DNA from: Saccharothrix syringae
Lineage (GTDB): Bacteria > Actinomycetota > Actinomycetes > Mycobacteriales > Pseudonocardiaceae
Length of the DNA: 64,000 nt
NCBI RefSeq assembly: GCF_009498035.1
Contig: NZ_CP034550.1
Location: forward strand, 9,920,001 to 9,984,000
Direction: 5' to 3'
This document shows positions 51,501 through 60,340 of the stretch, in pieces. The translations under genes and the position numbers were made by a program. The first letter of the stretch is position 1. The number at the start of each line of letters is the position of its first letter. The notes under the pieces were generated by a model. It was not told the DNA's origin. It worked only from the letters and a program-made list of their open reading frames with translations, and ran no database searches.

Positions 51501-52347
51501 CAAGTTCATGGTCTACGACTCGGTGCTCTCGGAGTTCGCGGCGCTCGGCTTCGAGTACGGCTACTCGGTGGCCAACCCGGACGCCCTGGTGCTGTGGGAG
51601 GCCCAGTTCGGCGACTTCGTCAACGGCGCGCAGCCGATCATCGACGAGTTCATCTCGTCCGGTGAGGCGAAGTGGGGCCAGGTGTCCGACGTGGTGCTGC
51701 TGCTGCCGCACGGCCACGAGGGCCAGGGCCCGGACCACACCTCCGGCCGCATCGAGCGGTTCCTCCAGCTGTGCGCGGAGGGCTCGATGACGATCGCGGT
51801 GCCGTCGACCCCGGCGAACTACTTCCACCTGCTGCGCAGGCACGCGCTGGACGGCGTGAACCGCCCGCTGGTGGTGTTCACCCCGAAGTCGATGCTGCGC
51901 CTGAAGGCCGCGACCAGCCCGGTCGAGGACTTCGTGGAGGAGCGCTTCCAGTCGGTCATCGACGACCGGCGCATCGGCGACCCGAACAAGGTCACCAAGG
52001 TCGTGCTCTGCTACGGCAAGATCTACTACGAGCTGCTGGCCGAGCAGGAGAAGCGCGGCACGGACGACTTCGCCATCGTGCGCGTGGAGCAGCTGTACCC
52101 GGTGCCCGCGCGCAAGCTGACCGAGGCACTGGAGCGCTACCCGAACGCCACCGAGGTGCGCTGGGTGCAGGAGGAGCCGGCGAACCAGGGTGCCTGGCCG
52201 TTCTTCGGCCTGGCCCTGCCGGAGCTGCTGCCGGAGCGCTACCGGGTCTCGCGCGTGTCGCGGCGCCCGATGGCCGCGCCGTCGGCCGGGTCGTCCAAGG
52301 TGCACGAGGTCGAGCAGCGCGAGCTGATCACGAAGGCGTTCGAGTAG
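48583..52347 (+). CDS. kgd: Multifunctional 2-oxoglutarate metabolism enzyme (Kgd/SucA-type E1 with E2 domain)
   Basis: 1254 residues. A short N-terminal motif ([15 protein letters not shown]) is followed by a Thr/Ala/Lys/Gln/Pro low-complexity linker (about 48-150), then an E2-like acyltransferase domain (about 155-360; [15 protein letters not shown]) without a lipoyl domain, and an E1 thiamin-diphosphate part ([15 protein letters not shown]; the [15 protein letters not shown] region; [16 protein letters not shown]). This is the actinobacterial fused E1/E2o enzyme of the citric acid cycle, normally controlled by the FHA protein GarA. GTG start; no clear ribosome site. Confidence 0.95.
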   Translation: MSSSSPASQFGPNEWLVEEMYEQFLADPSSVDPAWHDFFADYKSTQRSGNGTATTAVTTAAAATTSATASAKTTSANTTTTAENGNGTSTTTAPKPAEKPADKPAQPKQQQQPQQPKQQPAKQPAKPAPAQAAKAAPVQQGRGEEQKQLRGAAAAIAKNMELSLTVPTATSVRAVPAKLLADNRIVINNHLKRTRGGKVSFTHLIGYAVVRALQAFPNMNRHFAEVDGKPFVVTPEHVNFGLAIDLPGKDGSRSLVVASIKGCENMTFTQFWQAYEDLIRKARSGSLTSEDFSGTTISLTNPGTIGTNHSVPRLTAGQGAIIGVGAMEYPAHFQGTSEQALTDMGVSKIITLTSTYDHRIIQGAESGEFLKRVHQLLLGEDGFYDDVFTSLRLPYEPIRWVADIPEGAVDKTARVIELIDAFRTRGHLMADTDPLNYRQRSHRDLDVLSHGLTLWDLDREFPVGGFAGQERMKLRDILGVLRNSYCRTVGVEYMHILDPEERLWIQERVEVPHEKPPATVQKYILSKLNAAEAFETFLQTKYVGQKRFSLEGGETVIPLLDAVLDKAAEHEIDEVVIGMPHRGRLNVLANIVGKPISQIFREFEGNLDPGQAHGSGDVKYHLGAEGKYFRMFGDGETKVSLTANPSHLEAVDPVLEGIVRAKQDMLDKGDQGFTVLPVALHGDAAFAGQGVVAETLNLALVRGYRTGGTVHVIVNNQVGFTTAPENSRSSKYSTDVAKMIGSPVFHVNGDDPEACYWVAKLAVDYRQRFNKDVVIDMVCYRRRGHNEGDDPSMTQPAMYDVIDTKRSVRKTYTEALIGRGDISVEEAEKALQDFSSQLEHVFNEVRELEKHPIKTSPSIEAEQQIPAKLPTGIERSVIERIADAHVDLPDGFTPHPRVKPVLERRAKMAREGGIDWAFAELLAFGSLVLEGRTVRLAGQDSRRGTFVQRHATLVDRKSSVEYTPLQHLAETQGKFMVYDSVLSEFAALGFEYGYSVANPDALVLWEAQFGDFVNGAQPIIDEFISSGEAKWGQVSDVVLLLPHGHEGQGPDHTSGRIERFLQLCAEGSMTIAVPSTPANYFHLLRRHALDGVNRPLVVFTPKSMLRLKAATSPVEDFVEERFQSVIDDRRIGDPNKVTKVVLCYGKIYYELLAEQEKRGTDDFAIVRVEQLYPVPARKLTEALERYPNATEVRWVQEEPANQGAWPFFGLALPELLPERYRVSRVSRRPMAAPSAGSSKVHEVEQRELITKAFE

Positions 52348-52350
52348 GCC

Positions 52351-52533
52351 GTGTACTTCACCGACCGAGGGATCGAGGAGCTGGAGGCGCGCCGGGGCGA
52401 GGAGGAGGTCACCCTCGCCTGGCTGGCCGACAAGCTGCGCGCGTTCGTCGACGCGAACCCCGAGTTCGAGACGGCGGTCGAGCGCCTGGCCACCTACCTG
52501 GCGCGCGACGACGAAGACGAGTTCGAGGACTGA
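52351..52533 (+). CDS. Small acidic protein downstream of kgd (DUF6104-like)
   Basis: 60 residues, GTG at 52351, 3 nt after the kgd stop. Begins MYFTDRGIEELEARRGEEEV, helical and very acidic at the end (RDDEDEFED). Matches the small protein I recall next to kgd in other actinomycetes; function unknown. Likely co-translated with kgd. Confidence 0.75.
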   Translation: MYFTDRGIEELEARRGEEEVTLAWLADKLRAFVDANPEFETAVERLATYLARDDEDEFED

Positions 52534-52537
52534 TCGT

Positions 52538-52573
52538 TCGAGAGGCCCCGCCCCTGCCCGGGGGTGGGGCCTC
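52538..52573 (+). terminator. Terminator of the kgd operon
   Basis: A 15-bp stem (GAGAGGCCCCGCCCC and complement, one G-T wobble) with a 6-nt loop, 5 nt after the small-gene stop. Confidence 0.8.
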
Positions 52574-52629
52574 TCGGCGTTCCAGGCTTTTTCGGCGCCT
52601 CTCCGGTGCCGCGGCCGAGGTCGGGGACC

Positions 52630-55600
52630 TCAGGTCGGCGGTGGTTCGACGTCGCAGTCCAGCCGTCGGCCCGCCGCCGCCAGCACGACTTCGGGGTGAC
52701 GAGCGCCCAACACCCGCGCCAGGTCCGCCACCGCCTCCGCCATCCGGTTCTCCCCGCTGACGGCAATCCGGTCCACGGCGGCGTTGAAGGCGCATACGAG
52801 GGTGTGCGGGTGGTCGGCGCCCAGCACCTGCGCCAGGCGTGGCGAGGTCGACGCGGAGAGCTCGGCCGCCTGCTCCGGGTACCCCAGGAACGCCAGGTCG
52901 CTGCTCAGGTTCACCTCGCACGCCAGCGTCATCGGGTGATCCGCCCCGCCCACCTCGCGCAGCGCCCGGGAGGTGGCCAGGTCGAGCTCGTAGGCCGGTT
53001 CGACCTGGCCGGCCGCTCGCCGCAGCAGGGCGGTGTTGATCGCACCGGCCAGTGTGAACGGATGCCGCGGGCCGGCGTCGCGAGTCATCCTGCGGTACGC
53101 CCGCTCGCCGATGCCCAGTGCGTCCTCCAGCTCGCCGGTCCGCCGCAGCACGTTGCCCAGCGTCATGGAGGCGGCCAGCGAGTACTCGTGCCGCGGACCG
53201 AGCCGCCACTCGCACGTGATTACGTTCTCCTTCCCGAGTTCGCGGGCCTGGGCGTAACGGCCAGTGCCGCGCAGTGCGATCACCAGGTTCCGGATGGCCA
53301 GCAGGACGTGGTTGTGGTGTGGGCCGAGCCGGGCGCGCATCAGCGGTAGCAGGTCCTCCTGGATGCGCAGCGCTTCGCGGTAGGCGCCGAGACCGATGAG
53401 GTCGCGCACCAGGTTGCTGGTGGCGAACAGAGTCCGGGGGTCCTCCGCGCCGTACATCTCGCGGCGCCTGCGCACCACGTCGAGGTCGATGGCCCGTGCT
53501 TCGGTGAAGCGGCCGAGCAGGCGCAGGTCCACGGCTACGTTGATCGCGGCGCGCAACGTCCGGTTGTGGTTGTCGCCCCACTTCCGCCGGTGCCGGCGCA
53601 ACGTGTCGCGGTCGAGCGCGACGGCCTCGTCGACGCGTCCGAGCGCCCTCAGATCCGCGCCCAGACCGTTGGCGACGGTCAGGGTGTGGGAGTGGTCGGC
53701 GCCGAACACCTCCGTCAGCCTGCGGAAGGTCTCCTGGTCCCACTCGCCGGCGCCGGCGACGTCGCCCAGTTCGCGCATCGCGTTGGCGACGAGCCGGCAC
53801 GCCAGCAGGGTCAACTCCTCGTTCCGGTCCCACAGCTCCCGCCAGCGGTGCACCGTGGCCCGTCCCATGTCGAGACTGCCCTCGTAATCACCGATCGCGT
53901 AGAGGTGGCGGATGTGGTCGAGCACGAGGACGCGCGCTTGCCGCTCCTCGGCCACCACCAGGTCCACGGCTGCCGTGTGCGGCGCGAGTTCGCGGTACCG
54001 TGGCCAGTTGTGCGGCTCGTCCGGCTCGCCGGGGTTGGCCGCGGCGAGCACTGATCGCGCGGCGGCGGTCGCGGCCTCGCACTCCGGCGCCGGCAGCAGT
54101 TCGCGCACGGTGTCCTGGACCAGCCCGTGCACCCGGACGCGATCGACGTCGACGTCCAGCTGTGCCAGTGCGACGCGGTCCAGTTCCCCCAGCGCGCGGA
54201 GCAGTCGCGATCGATCCCGCAGCACGTCGCCGAGCGGACCGGGCAGGTCCTGCCCTGCGGCGAGGACGTCGATCGGCAGGGGAGCGTCGGCGAGGACCGA
54301 GCACAGGTCGAGCACGAGCGCCGCGTCCGGCGCGTGCCGCCGCAGCGCCTGGATCGCGACCGTCCAGGGCGCGCTCCCGGACGGGGCCGCTGACAGGGAC
54401 TCCAGGTAGTCCACGGCAGTCAACCGCATCTCGGCGAGCCACGCCCCGGCGTGGCGCACCGCCAGCGGGTGATCGCGTAGCGCGGCGGCCACCTGGTCCG
54501 CGTCCTCCGGCCCCAACCAATCCGCCTGCGCGCACAGCAGCACGACGCTCTCGGCTCGGGCCAGCTCCGGCACGGGCACCACCCGTGCCGGTCCCGGCCA
54601 CGTCCGCAGCCGGGTGGTGATCACCACGTGGCCCCCGGTGGGGATCAGGCCGTGCAGCGCCCCTGGTTCGCGGACGTCGTCGAAGACCAGCAGCCAGCGG
54701 CCGGTCGCGCGGAGCGCGGCCAGCACGTCCCGCACCGTCCGCGGGACGTCGGAGGACGGGGGTAGCCCCAGGTGGGCGGCTAGGTCGACGAACGAGGCCC
54801 GAAGCAGGGACTGGTCGTCGGCGGCCATCCACCAGACCAGGTCGTAGTCCTCCCGGAACCGGTGGGCGCACTGGACGGCGAGCGAAGTCTTGCCCATTCC
54901 CCCCGCGCCGACCAAGACCAGCGGCACGTCATCGGACAGCGACCGCCGCACCGCGTCAAGGATGTCGGCACGCCCGATGAAGCCGGGAGTGAGCGGCGGC
55001 AGCTCATGCCGGGGCGTCTCTTGCAGCACCGACGACGGGGCCGTGCCGGTTGGGACGGCTCGGAGCCGGGCCGCGGCCTCGGCGTAGCGGCCCCCCAACC
55101 GCTGGAGCACGTCGTGGGCCACCTCTGCGAACGGCGGTCCCAGCGCGGCTCCGGCCTCGGCGGCGCGCCCGTCGGTCAACAGGGCGTTGAAGTCGAACGG
55201 CGAGCCGAGTCGCCGGGTGACGAAGTCGGACACCTTCGCCAGGACTTGGAGCGCCTCGTGCCTGCCCACCTCGGACAGCAACTCGTCGCGGACCCCTGGT
55301 TCGAAGTCGAACCGCAGGTCGTCAACGTCTGCGGCGTCCGCGTCGACCACCTGCAACAAACCGCTCAGGAACACCTCGGCGAGGTGGGCGGGTCTGGAAG
55401 AGGGCAGCATGGTGTGCTGCACCAGTCTCATCACCGGTAAGCTGAGCGGTGCGCACGCCAGGTGCACGGCCAGCCGGTAAGCCGTGGTCGAAGCCCGCAG
55501 TCGGAACCGGCGGAGCCGCTCCTCCGGGGAGGGCGGTGGCGGCTCGTGCTCCTGCCGGTCCATCCGGCCGGTGAACATCGCGGTGCCCGAGAACCAGCCG

Positions 55601-56607
55601 GTGCCCGAGCCGGTGACCAGCGCGACCCACGGAACCAGCCAACGGGGCTCCAGTTCCAGCACCGGCACCGGCACGCCCGCGCCAGTGAGGTCGTCGTCGG
55701 GGTCGACAGCCTTCACGTCGACCAAGCGGTTCGGTGTGGCCGGTCCGCGCCCTCGCAGTCGAACGCGGGTGAAGTCCGGTCCGCAGCCCTCCCACAGCCG
55801 CTGCGGCAGCACCTGCACCACCGCGACCGGGCTCATCGCGGACCACAGGGCGAGCGCTCCGCCCAGCACGCCGTTGCTCCACGCATCGCCCACGCAGTCA
55901 CTGGCCACCAAGACCAGCCGTTCACCGCCCGGATCGGCCAGCTCGCGCACGTCGTGCACCGCACCCTTCGCGGCGCCGCTCAGCACCAAGCGCCCGCCAG
56001 CCGGGGTGTCACCGTCGAACCGCCACGTGCGCACATCGCGGAACGCGCCCAGCCGCACCAACAGCTCGCGGAACTCCGCGATGGTGCGCCGCCACACGAC
56101 CATGGAACGGCTGTCGTCCACCACCAGCGCTAGGTCCAACCACCGCCGGGGCTCGGGGCGGGTGCGCGGCACCAAGAGGCCGGTGTCCGCGATGTGGTCG
56201 GCGGTCGCGACCTCGTCGAGGCGCGTCTCGTCCGTCGACGAGACCGTGCGCTTGAGTGGTCGGAGCGCCCTACCGAGCGCGGACGCGTTCGGTAGGGCGG
56301 GCACCGCGGGGCTCTTGGTCCGCGTCTCCCCCGGATCGCCGGCCGGCGTGCTGCCCGAGGGCCCGACGTGCAGCGAGGCGTGCCCGGGTGCGCGAGTCCG
56401 CCGGTGGGCAGTCTCTGCCGGTCGGGGCGCCTCGGCCGATCGCGGGGCGCCACGACCGAACGCGGGCGGGCCGGGCGGCGGTGGCGCCGGACCGGCGCCC
56501 CTCCCGCCCTCATCGAGGAGTCTCGCGAGCCAGAGGGCATCGGCGAGTTCCTCGGCGGTGACGTCCGGAACCGCCGCGCGGACGAAGTCGACGAAGTCGC
56601 GGATCAT
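52630..56607 (-). CDS. vWA-like + NB-ARC (STAND NTPase) + TPR protein, partner of MoxR and VMAP
   Basis: 1325 residues. A short helical module (MIRDFVDFVRAAVPDVTAEE) is followed by a Pro-rich linker (about 36-110), then a vWA-like domain with a MIDAS-like VVDDSRSM near residue 160, a helical region of the SAV_2336 type (about 330-520), an NB-ARC NTPase (P-loop GAGGMGKTSLA near 570; LLVFDDV near 640; GGHVVITTRLRTW), a helical region, and tetratricopeptide repeats (about 880-1310). The architecture equals proteins often named FxSxx-COOH system TPR protein, but no radical SAM or FxSxx peptide gene is present. Here it is the last gene of an operon with MoxR and VMAP genes (ATGA overlap). Likely a ligand-triggered switch in a conflict system. 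Confidence 0.85.
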   Translation of the reverse strand: MIRDFVDFVRAAVPDVTAEELADALWLARLLDEGGRGAGPAPPPPGPPAFGRGAPRSAEAPRPAETAHRRTRAPGHASLHVGPSGSTPAGDPGETRTKSPAVPALPNASALGRALRPLKRTVSSTDETRLDEVATADHIADTGLLVPRTRPEPRRWLDLALVVDDSRSMVVWRRTIAEFRELLVRLGAFRDVRTWRFDGDTPAGGRLVLSGAAKGAVHDVRELADPGGERLVLVASDCVGDAWSNGVLGGALALWSAMSPVAVVQVLPQRLWEGCGPDFTRVRLRGRGPATPNRLVDVKAVDPDDDLTGAGVPVPVLELEPRWLVPWVALVTGSGTGWFSGTAMFTGRMDRQEHEPPPPSPEERLRRFRLRASTTAYRLAVHLACAPLSLPVMRLVQHTMLPSSRPAHLAEVFLSGLLQVVDADAADVDDLRFDFEPGVRDELLSEVGRHEALQVLAKVSDFVTRRLGSPFDFNALLTDGRAAEAGAALGPPFAEVAHDVLQRLGGRYAEAAARLRAVPTGTAPSSVLQETPRHELPPLTPGFIGRADILDAVRRSLSDDVPLVLVGAGGMGKTSLAVQCAHRFREDYDLVWWMAADDQSLLRASFVDLAAHLGLPPSSDVPRTVRDVLAALRATGRWLLVFDDVREPGALHGLIPTGGHVVITTRLRTWPGPARVVPVPELARAESVVLLCAQADWLGPEDADQVAAALRDHPLAVRHAGAWLAEMRLTAVDYLESLSAAPSGSAPWTVAIQALRRHAPDAALVLDLCSVLADAPLPIDVLAAGQDLPGPLGDVLRDRSRLLRALGELDRVALAQLDVDVDRVRVHGLVQDTVRELLPAPECEAATAAARSVLAAANPGEPDEPHNWPRYRELAPHTAAVDLVVAEERQARVLVLDHIRHLYAIGDYEGSLDMGRATVHRWRELWDRNEELTLLACRLVANAMRELGDVAGAGEWDQETFRRLTEVFGADHSHTLTVANGLGADLRALGRVDEAVALDRDTLRRHRRKWGDNHNRTLRAAINVAVDLRLLGRFTEARAIDLDVVRRRREMYGAEDPRTLFATSNLVRDLIGLGAYREALRIQEDLLPLMRARLGPHHNHVLLAIRNLVIALRGTGRYAQARELGKENVITCEWRLGPRHEYSLAASMTLGNVLRRTGELEDALGIGERAYRRMTRDAGPRHPFTLAGAINTALLRRAAGQVEPAYELDLATSRALREVGGADHPMTLACEVNLSSDLAFLGYPEQAAELSASTSPRLAQVLGADHPHTLVCAFNAAVDRIAVSGENRMAEAVADLARVLGARHPEVVLAAAGRRLDCDVEPPPT

Positions 56608-57599
56608 CCCGGCCCGTCGAGCGGCTGGATGAGCCGGTCCACCAGCTGTTCCCGCGTCGCCGGGTCCGACTTGGCCCCGGACACCGCCAAGTAGACGGCG
56701 TTGAGCAGCTGGTCGGTGGCGAGGTCGCCGCGGTCGCGGCGCTCCACGAATCGAGCCACGAGCTCCCTGGTCTCCTCCAGCGCCTCCGGACCGAGGTGTC
56801 CCGCGACGATCTCGGCCAGCTTCTCGCTGTCCGGCTGCTGGATGTTCACCTGCTGGCAGCGGCGCAGGAACGCGGTCGGGAATTCGCGTTCGCCGTTGCT
56901 GGTGATCACCACGAACGGGAACGCGCGGCAGCACACCTGGCCGCGCGTGATGGTGGCCGATCGCCCCGGGTCCTCGGTCATCACCCGCACCTCGAGGTGG
57001 TCGTCGGGCAACCTGCTCAGCTCCGGGATGTCGAACTGCCCTTCCTCGAATACGTTGAGCAGGTCGTTCGGCAGGTCGATGTCGCTCTTGTCCAGCTCGT
57101 CGATCAGCAACACCCTGGGCCGCTCACCGGGCAGGAGCGCGGTGCCCAGCGGGCCGAGCCGGACGAACCGGCCGATATCCGGCGGCGCGGCCCCACCGCG
57201 CATCCCCGCCTCTTGGAGGCGGCCGATCGCGTCGTACCGGTACAGGGCGTCGCCGAGCTTGGAGTGGCTGCCGATCGGCCAGTACAGGACCGGGCCGAGC
57301 TTGAGCTCGTGAGCGACGCTGAAGGCCAGGGTCGACTTGCCCGTACCCGGCTTGCCGGTGACCAGCAACGGGCGCCGCAGGCACAGGGCCACGTTGACCA
57401 TGTGCACGACTTCCGAGCTCGGCCGGTAGACGCGGGCGCGTGCTTCGGCGGTGGGTCGCGCGCCCGGTGTGGTGGGGGTGACCGGCGCGGAGGTCACCTC
57501 ACCGGTGAAGACGCGCCACGGTGGGGGCGGCGAGAGCGCTGCGATGTCGTCATGGGGTTCCCCAGTGCCGCGGTAGATGGACAAGCGCGGATCAACCAT
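56604..57599 (-). CDS. MoxR-type AAA+ ATPase
   Basis: 331 residues. Walker A TGKPGTGKST near residue 83, Walker B RVLLIDELDKSDIDLPNDLL, sensor 1 FVVITSNGEREFP, and the arginine region AFLRRCQQV. The first 65 residues are a disordered, Pro-rich lead. MoxR ATPases act as chaperones on vWA proteins, here the product of the following gene. Overlaps its neighbours on both sides (8 nt with VMAP, ATGA with the vWA-STAND gene), so the three are made together. Confidence 0.9.
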   Translation of the reverse strand: MVDPRLSIYRGTGEPHDDIAALSPPPPWRVFTGEVTSAPVTPTTPGARPTAEARARVYRPSSEVVHMVNVALCLRRPLLVTGKPGTGKSTLAFSVAHELKLGPVLYWPIGSHSKLGDALYRYDAIGRLQEAGMRGGAAPPDIGRFVRLGPLGTALLPGERPRVLLIDELDKSDIDLPNDLLNVFEEGQFDIPELSRLPDDHLEVRVMTEDPGRSATITRGQVCCRAFPFVVITSNGEREFPTAFLRRCQQVNIQQPDSEKLAEIVAGHLGPEALEETRELVARFVERRDRGDLATDQLLNAVYLAVSGAKSDPATREQLVDRLIQPLDGPG

Positions 57600-59079
57600 G
57601 GTTCCCCTCTAAACGCGGCGCGCGTAACCGACCGGCGCGCATGAATGGTTCCGGTATTCGGTCGGCGTCGTCCCACAGCAGCGTGATGTGGTTTCCCAGG
57701 CGTACTCGGGAGTCGTACCTGCCGCTCGCCTTGCGGCGCAGGTGGAGCACGTGAGCGGGCAGCCGGCGCAGGCCGCCGCCTTCGGCGAGCACTCGCCTAA
57801 TCTCCTCCTCGAACCACTCCGACAACGTGGGCTCGCGACACCAGGCCACGACTGGCACGCCCGCGTAGAGGGCGGCGGTGAGCTCGTCCCACCCCAGGCC
57901 CTCGCGCTCCGTCGGGGGCTCGACCAGCACCACGGCGACGGGCGCGTCATCCAGGACGAGTTCGGCGAACAGACCGTCCGGGGTGGCCACGTGGTTCTTT
58001 CCCGACCAGTGCACACCCGCGATCCCGGTCCGGTCACCGTGCGCCGCCAACCAGCGCCACTTGCGCCGCCAGCGGGCGCGCAGGTCCTCGCGCCGCATCC
58101 GGTCCAGGCTGCGCACGACCACCACGTGACTGGTGCCGAGCAGGTGGGGGAACACGTCGTCCACGCGCCACTGGTCGATCGGCTGGTGCACCAGGCTCCG
58201 GGGCAGGACGAACTCCACCACCAGCTCGTCCAGTTCGGTGCCCGCCACCGCGTGCGCCCGCCGGACCAGCTCCGCTACCTGCCCTGCGACCTGTTGGACG
58301 GTGCGCGGCACGTCGTCGCGGAACAGCACCTCATCGGGCCAGCCGGGCTGTTGGAGCCAAGCGGACAGCAGGTAGCGGTCGGGTTCCGCGCCGTCGGGCT
58401 GTAGTTGCAACACCACATAACCGGGCGCGGCGTCCGCGTTGGCCTCGCCCGCCGCCGCGCAGAGCTCGACCAGTACTGACCGCCGCAGGTCCAGTCGAGT
58501 GGCGACGGTGTCGAGCCAGCGGTGCGCCTCCTCGTGCAGCCCGTTCACCCGGTGCGCCAGGTGTTCGACGAACGCGAGCAGCGGCGGCACCCCGTTCACG
58601 TCCACCGCGAGGTCCAGGCAGTCGACCAGACCTGTCACATCGCCCCAGTTCGGCACCGCGTTCCACTGGAACGACGAGGTCGCCCGCCGGAAAGGGGGAC
58701 CGAGTAGGCCCGGGTCCAGGTCGATCAGCAGGACGAGCAGCGCCCGGTGCTCGGTCGCGGTCAGCAACCGGTCCGGGAACAGGGTCGCCAGCAGTTGGTC
58801 GAGACGGGCCATCGGGCGACTGCCCTGGTGGAACACCCGCACCACCTCGACGAGCCCGGCCAGTCCGCCCTCCTGCGCCAGGCACGCGGACAGCAGCGAC
58901 CACACGTCGTGGTGCGCGTCCGCGTGCCTGGGAAAGGTGAACCCGTCGAGGTGTGTCCTGGCCAGTTCCGCGATGTACAGCTCACGCGAATCCGGTTCAC
59001 GCATGCCGGGCAGTCGGAGGAAGGCGTCGCACAGCTCGCGGTGTTCGGCCACCGACAACGTACGTTCCCGCCACACCAC
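57592..59079 (-). CDS. VMAP-like protein with two tandem effector-associated-type domains
   Basis: About 495 residues from GTG 59079 (GAGGGGGA precedes; 59076 and 59106 are alternatives). Two similar helical domains lie in tandem: one opening TLSVAEHRELCDAFLRL (about 5-100), one opening LTATEHRALLVLLIDL (about 105-190). The rest fits the VMAP C-terminal domain: ELVVEFVLPRSLVHQPIDQW, VVVVRSLDRM, RWRRKWRWLA, and GVPVVAWCRE near the end. VMAP proteins are the third component of predicted vWA-MoxR-VMAP systems, with effector-associated domains as adaptors. First gene of the operon. The enzymatic nature of the C-terminal domain is not known to me. Confidence 0.75.
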   Translation of the reverse strand: MVWRERTLSVAEHRELCDAFLRLPGMREPDSRELYIAELARTHLDGFTFPRHADAHHDVWSLLSACLAQEGGLAGLVEVVRVFHQGSRPMARLDQLLATLFPDRLLTATEHRALLVLLIDLDPGLLGPPFRRATSSFQWNAVPNWGDVTGLVDCLDLAVDVNGVPPLLAFVEHLAHRVNGLHEEAHRWLDTVATRLDLRRSVLVELCAAAGEANADAAPGYVVLQLQPDGAEPDRYLLSAWLQQPGWPDEVLFRDDVPRTVQQVAGQVAELVRRAHAVAGTELDELVVEFVLPRSLVHQPIDQWRVDDVFPHLLGTSHVVVVRSLDRMRREDLRARWRRKWRWLAAHGDRTGIAGVHWSGKNHVATPDGLFAELVLDDAPVAVVLVEPPTEREGLGWDELTAALYAGVPVVAWCREPTLSEWFEEEIRRVLAEGGGLRRLPAHVLHLRRKASGRYDSRVRLGNHITLLWDDADRIPEPFMRAGRLRAPRLEGNHG

Positions 59080-59215
59080 CGATCCCCCTCGAAACCGGAG
59101 AAGCACCCAGCGAATCGCACGGGAAGCGGAAAGACAACACCCGGCACGAGGGTGACACCGGACGGAGTAATTGTGTTTTCCGCATCAATGCGATCGCCAA
59201 GTCGGCGGCTTTGCA

Positions 59216-60208
59216 CTACCAGGCGTAAGCCTCCGGCGCGGGCTTGCCCGGGTTCGGCCCCGGCCCCGGGAACAGCTCGTCCAGCCGCCCCAGCACCTCG
59301 GCGTCCAGCTCGATCTCCGCGGACCGCAGCGAGCCGTCGAGCTGGTCCATCGTGCGCGGGCCGATGATGGGCGCCGTCACGCCCTCCTGGTGCAGCAGCC
59401 ACGCCAGCCCCAGGTGCGCCGGGTCCTCACCGAGGTCCGCGGCCAGCTTCTCGTACGCCTCGATCGCGTCGCGGTGCTTGTCCAGCAGGCCCTGCATGCG
59501 CTCGCTGTTGCCGCGCGAACCGCCGCCCTCGCGCTGCTTGCGCAGCACGCCGCCGAGCAGGCCGCCCTGCAGCGGGGACCACGGGATCACGCCGAGGCCG
59601 TAGTGGCGGGCCGCCGGCAGCACCTCCAGCTCGACGTACCGGTTGATCAGGTTGTAGATCGACTGCTCGCTGACCAGGCCGAGGAAGTGGCGGGTGCGGG
59701 CCGCCTCCTGGGCCTGCGCGATGTGCCACCCGGCGAAGTTCGACGACCCGAAGTAGATCACCTTGCCCTGCTGCCGCAGGACGGAGAACGCCTCCCAGAT
59801 CTCGTCCCACGGCGTGTCCCGGTCCACGTGGTGCATCTGGTACAGGTCGATGTGGTCGGTCTGCAGGCGCCGCAGCGACTCCTCGGCGGCGCGCCGGATG
59901 TGCAGGGCGGACAGCCGCGTCTCGTTCGGCCACTCGCCCATGTACCCGTACACCTTGGTGGCGAGCACGGTCTTCTCGCGCCGGCCGCCGCCCTGGGCGA
60001 ACCACCGGCCGATGATCTGCTCGGTGATGCCCTCGCCCAGCTGCCAGCCGTAGACGTTGGCGGTGTCGAAGAAGTTGATGCCGTGCTCGTGCGCGCGGTC
60101 CATGATCGCGTGGCTGTCGGCCTCGTCGGTCTCCGGGCCGAAGTTCATCGTGCCCAGGCACAGGCGGGACACGGAGAGGCCGGAGCGGCCGAGCTGGGTG
60201 TACTCCAT
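59216..60208 (-). CDS. Aldo/keto reductase
   Basis: 330 residues, (beta/alpha)8 NADPH-dependent reductase. LGTMNFGPETD, the catalytic Asp and Tyr in NFFDTANVYG, Lys in LATKVYG, His in YQMHHVDRD, and the cofactor-binding end GVTAPIIGPRTMDQL. Shaker-beta-like/AKR13-type general reductase; substrate unknown. ATG at 60208 has CAGGGT 7 nt upstream. The 108-nt gap between its end and the VMAP operon has lower GC and should hold the VMAP promoter. Confidence 0.92.
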   Translation of the reverse strand: MEYTQLGRSGLSVSRLCLGTMNFGPETDEADSHAIMDRAHEHGINFFDTANVYGWQLGEGITEQIIGRWFAQGGGRREKTVLATKVYGYMGEWPNETRLSALHIRRAAEESLRRLQTDHIDLYQMHHVDRDTPWDEIWEAFSVLRQQGKVIYFGSSNFAGWHIAQAQEAARTRHFLGLVSEQSIYNLINRYVELEVLPAARHYGLGVIPWSPLQGGLLGGVLRKQREGGGSRGNSERMQGLLDKHRDAIEAYEKLAADLGEDPAHLGLAWLLHQEGVTAPIIGPRTMDQLDGSLRSAEIELDAEVLGRLDELFPGPGPNPGKPAPEAYAW

Positions 60209-60215
60209 ACCCGCC

Positions 60216-60221
60216 ACCCTG
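60216..60221 (-). promoter_or_regulatory. -10-like hexamer of the aldo/keto reductase
   Basis: Minus-strand CAGGGT, 7 nt before the ATG at 60208. Confidence 0.3.
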
Positions 60222-60250
60222 CCCCACCCGGCCCGCTCCTGCCACGGGAG

Positions 60251-60265
60251 ACCAACGGGGTTGGT
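60251..60265. promoter_or_regulatory. Palindrome upstream of the aldo/keto reductase
   Basis: ACCAAC-GGG-GTTGGT, perfect 6-bp arms, 43 nt before the start; a candidate operator. Confidence 0.35.
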
Positions 60266-60340
60266 CCGTTCACCCGAATCACCGCACGCGACCGGCCTCG
60301 CAGGTTGCCGGGGACCACACCCGTCCGGGAGGGCAGCCCT

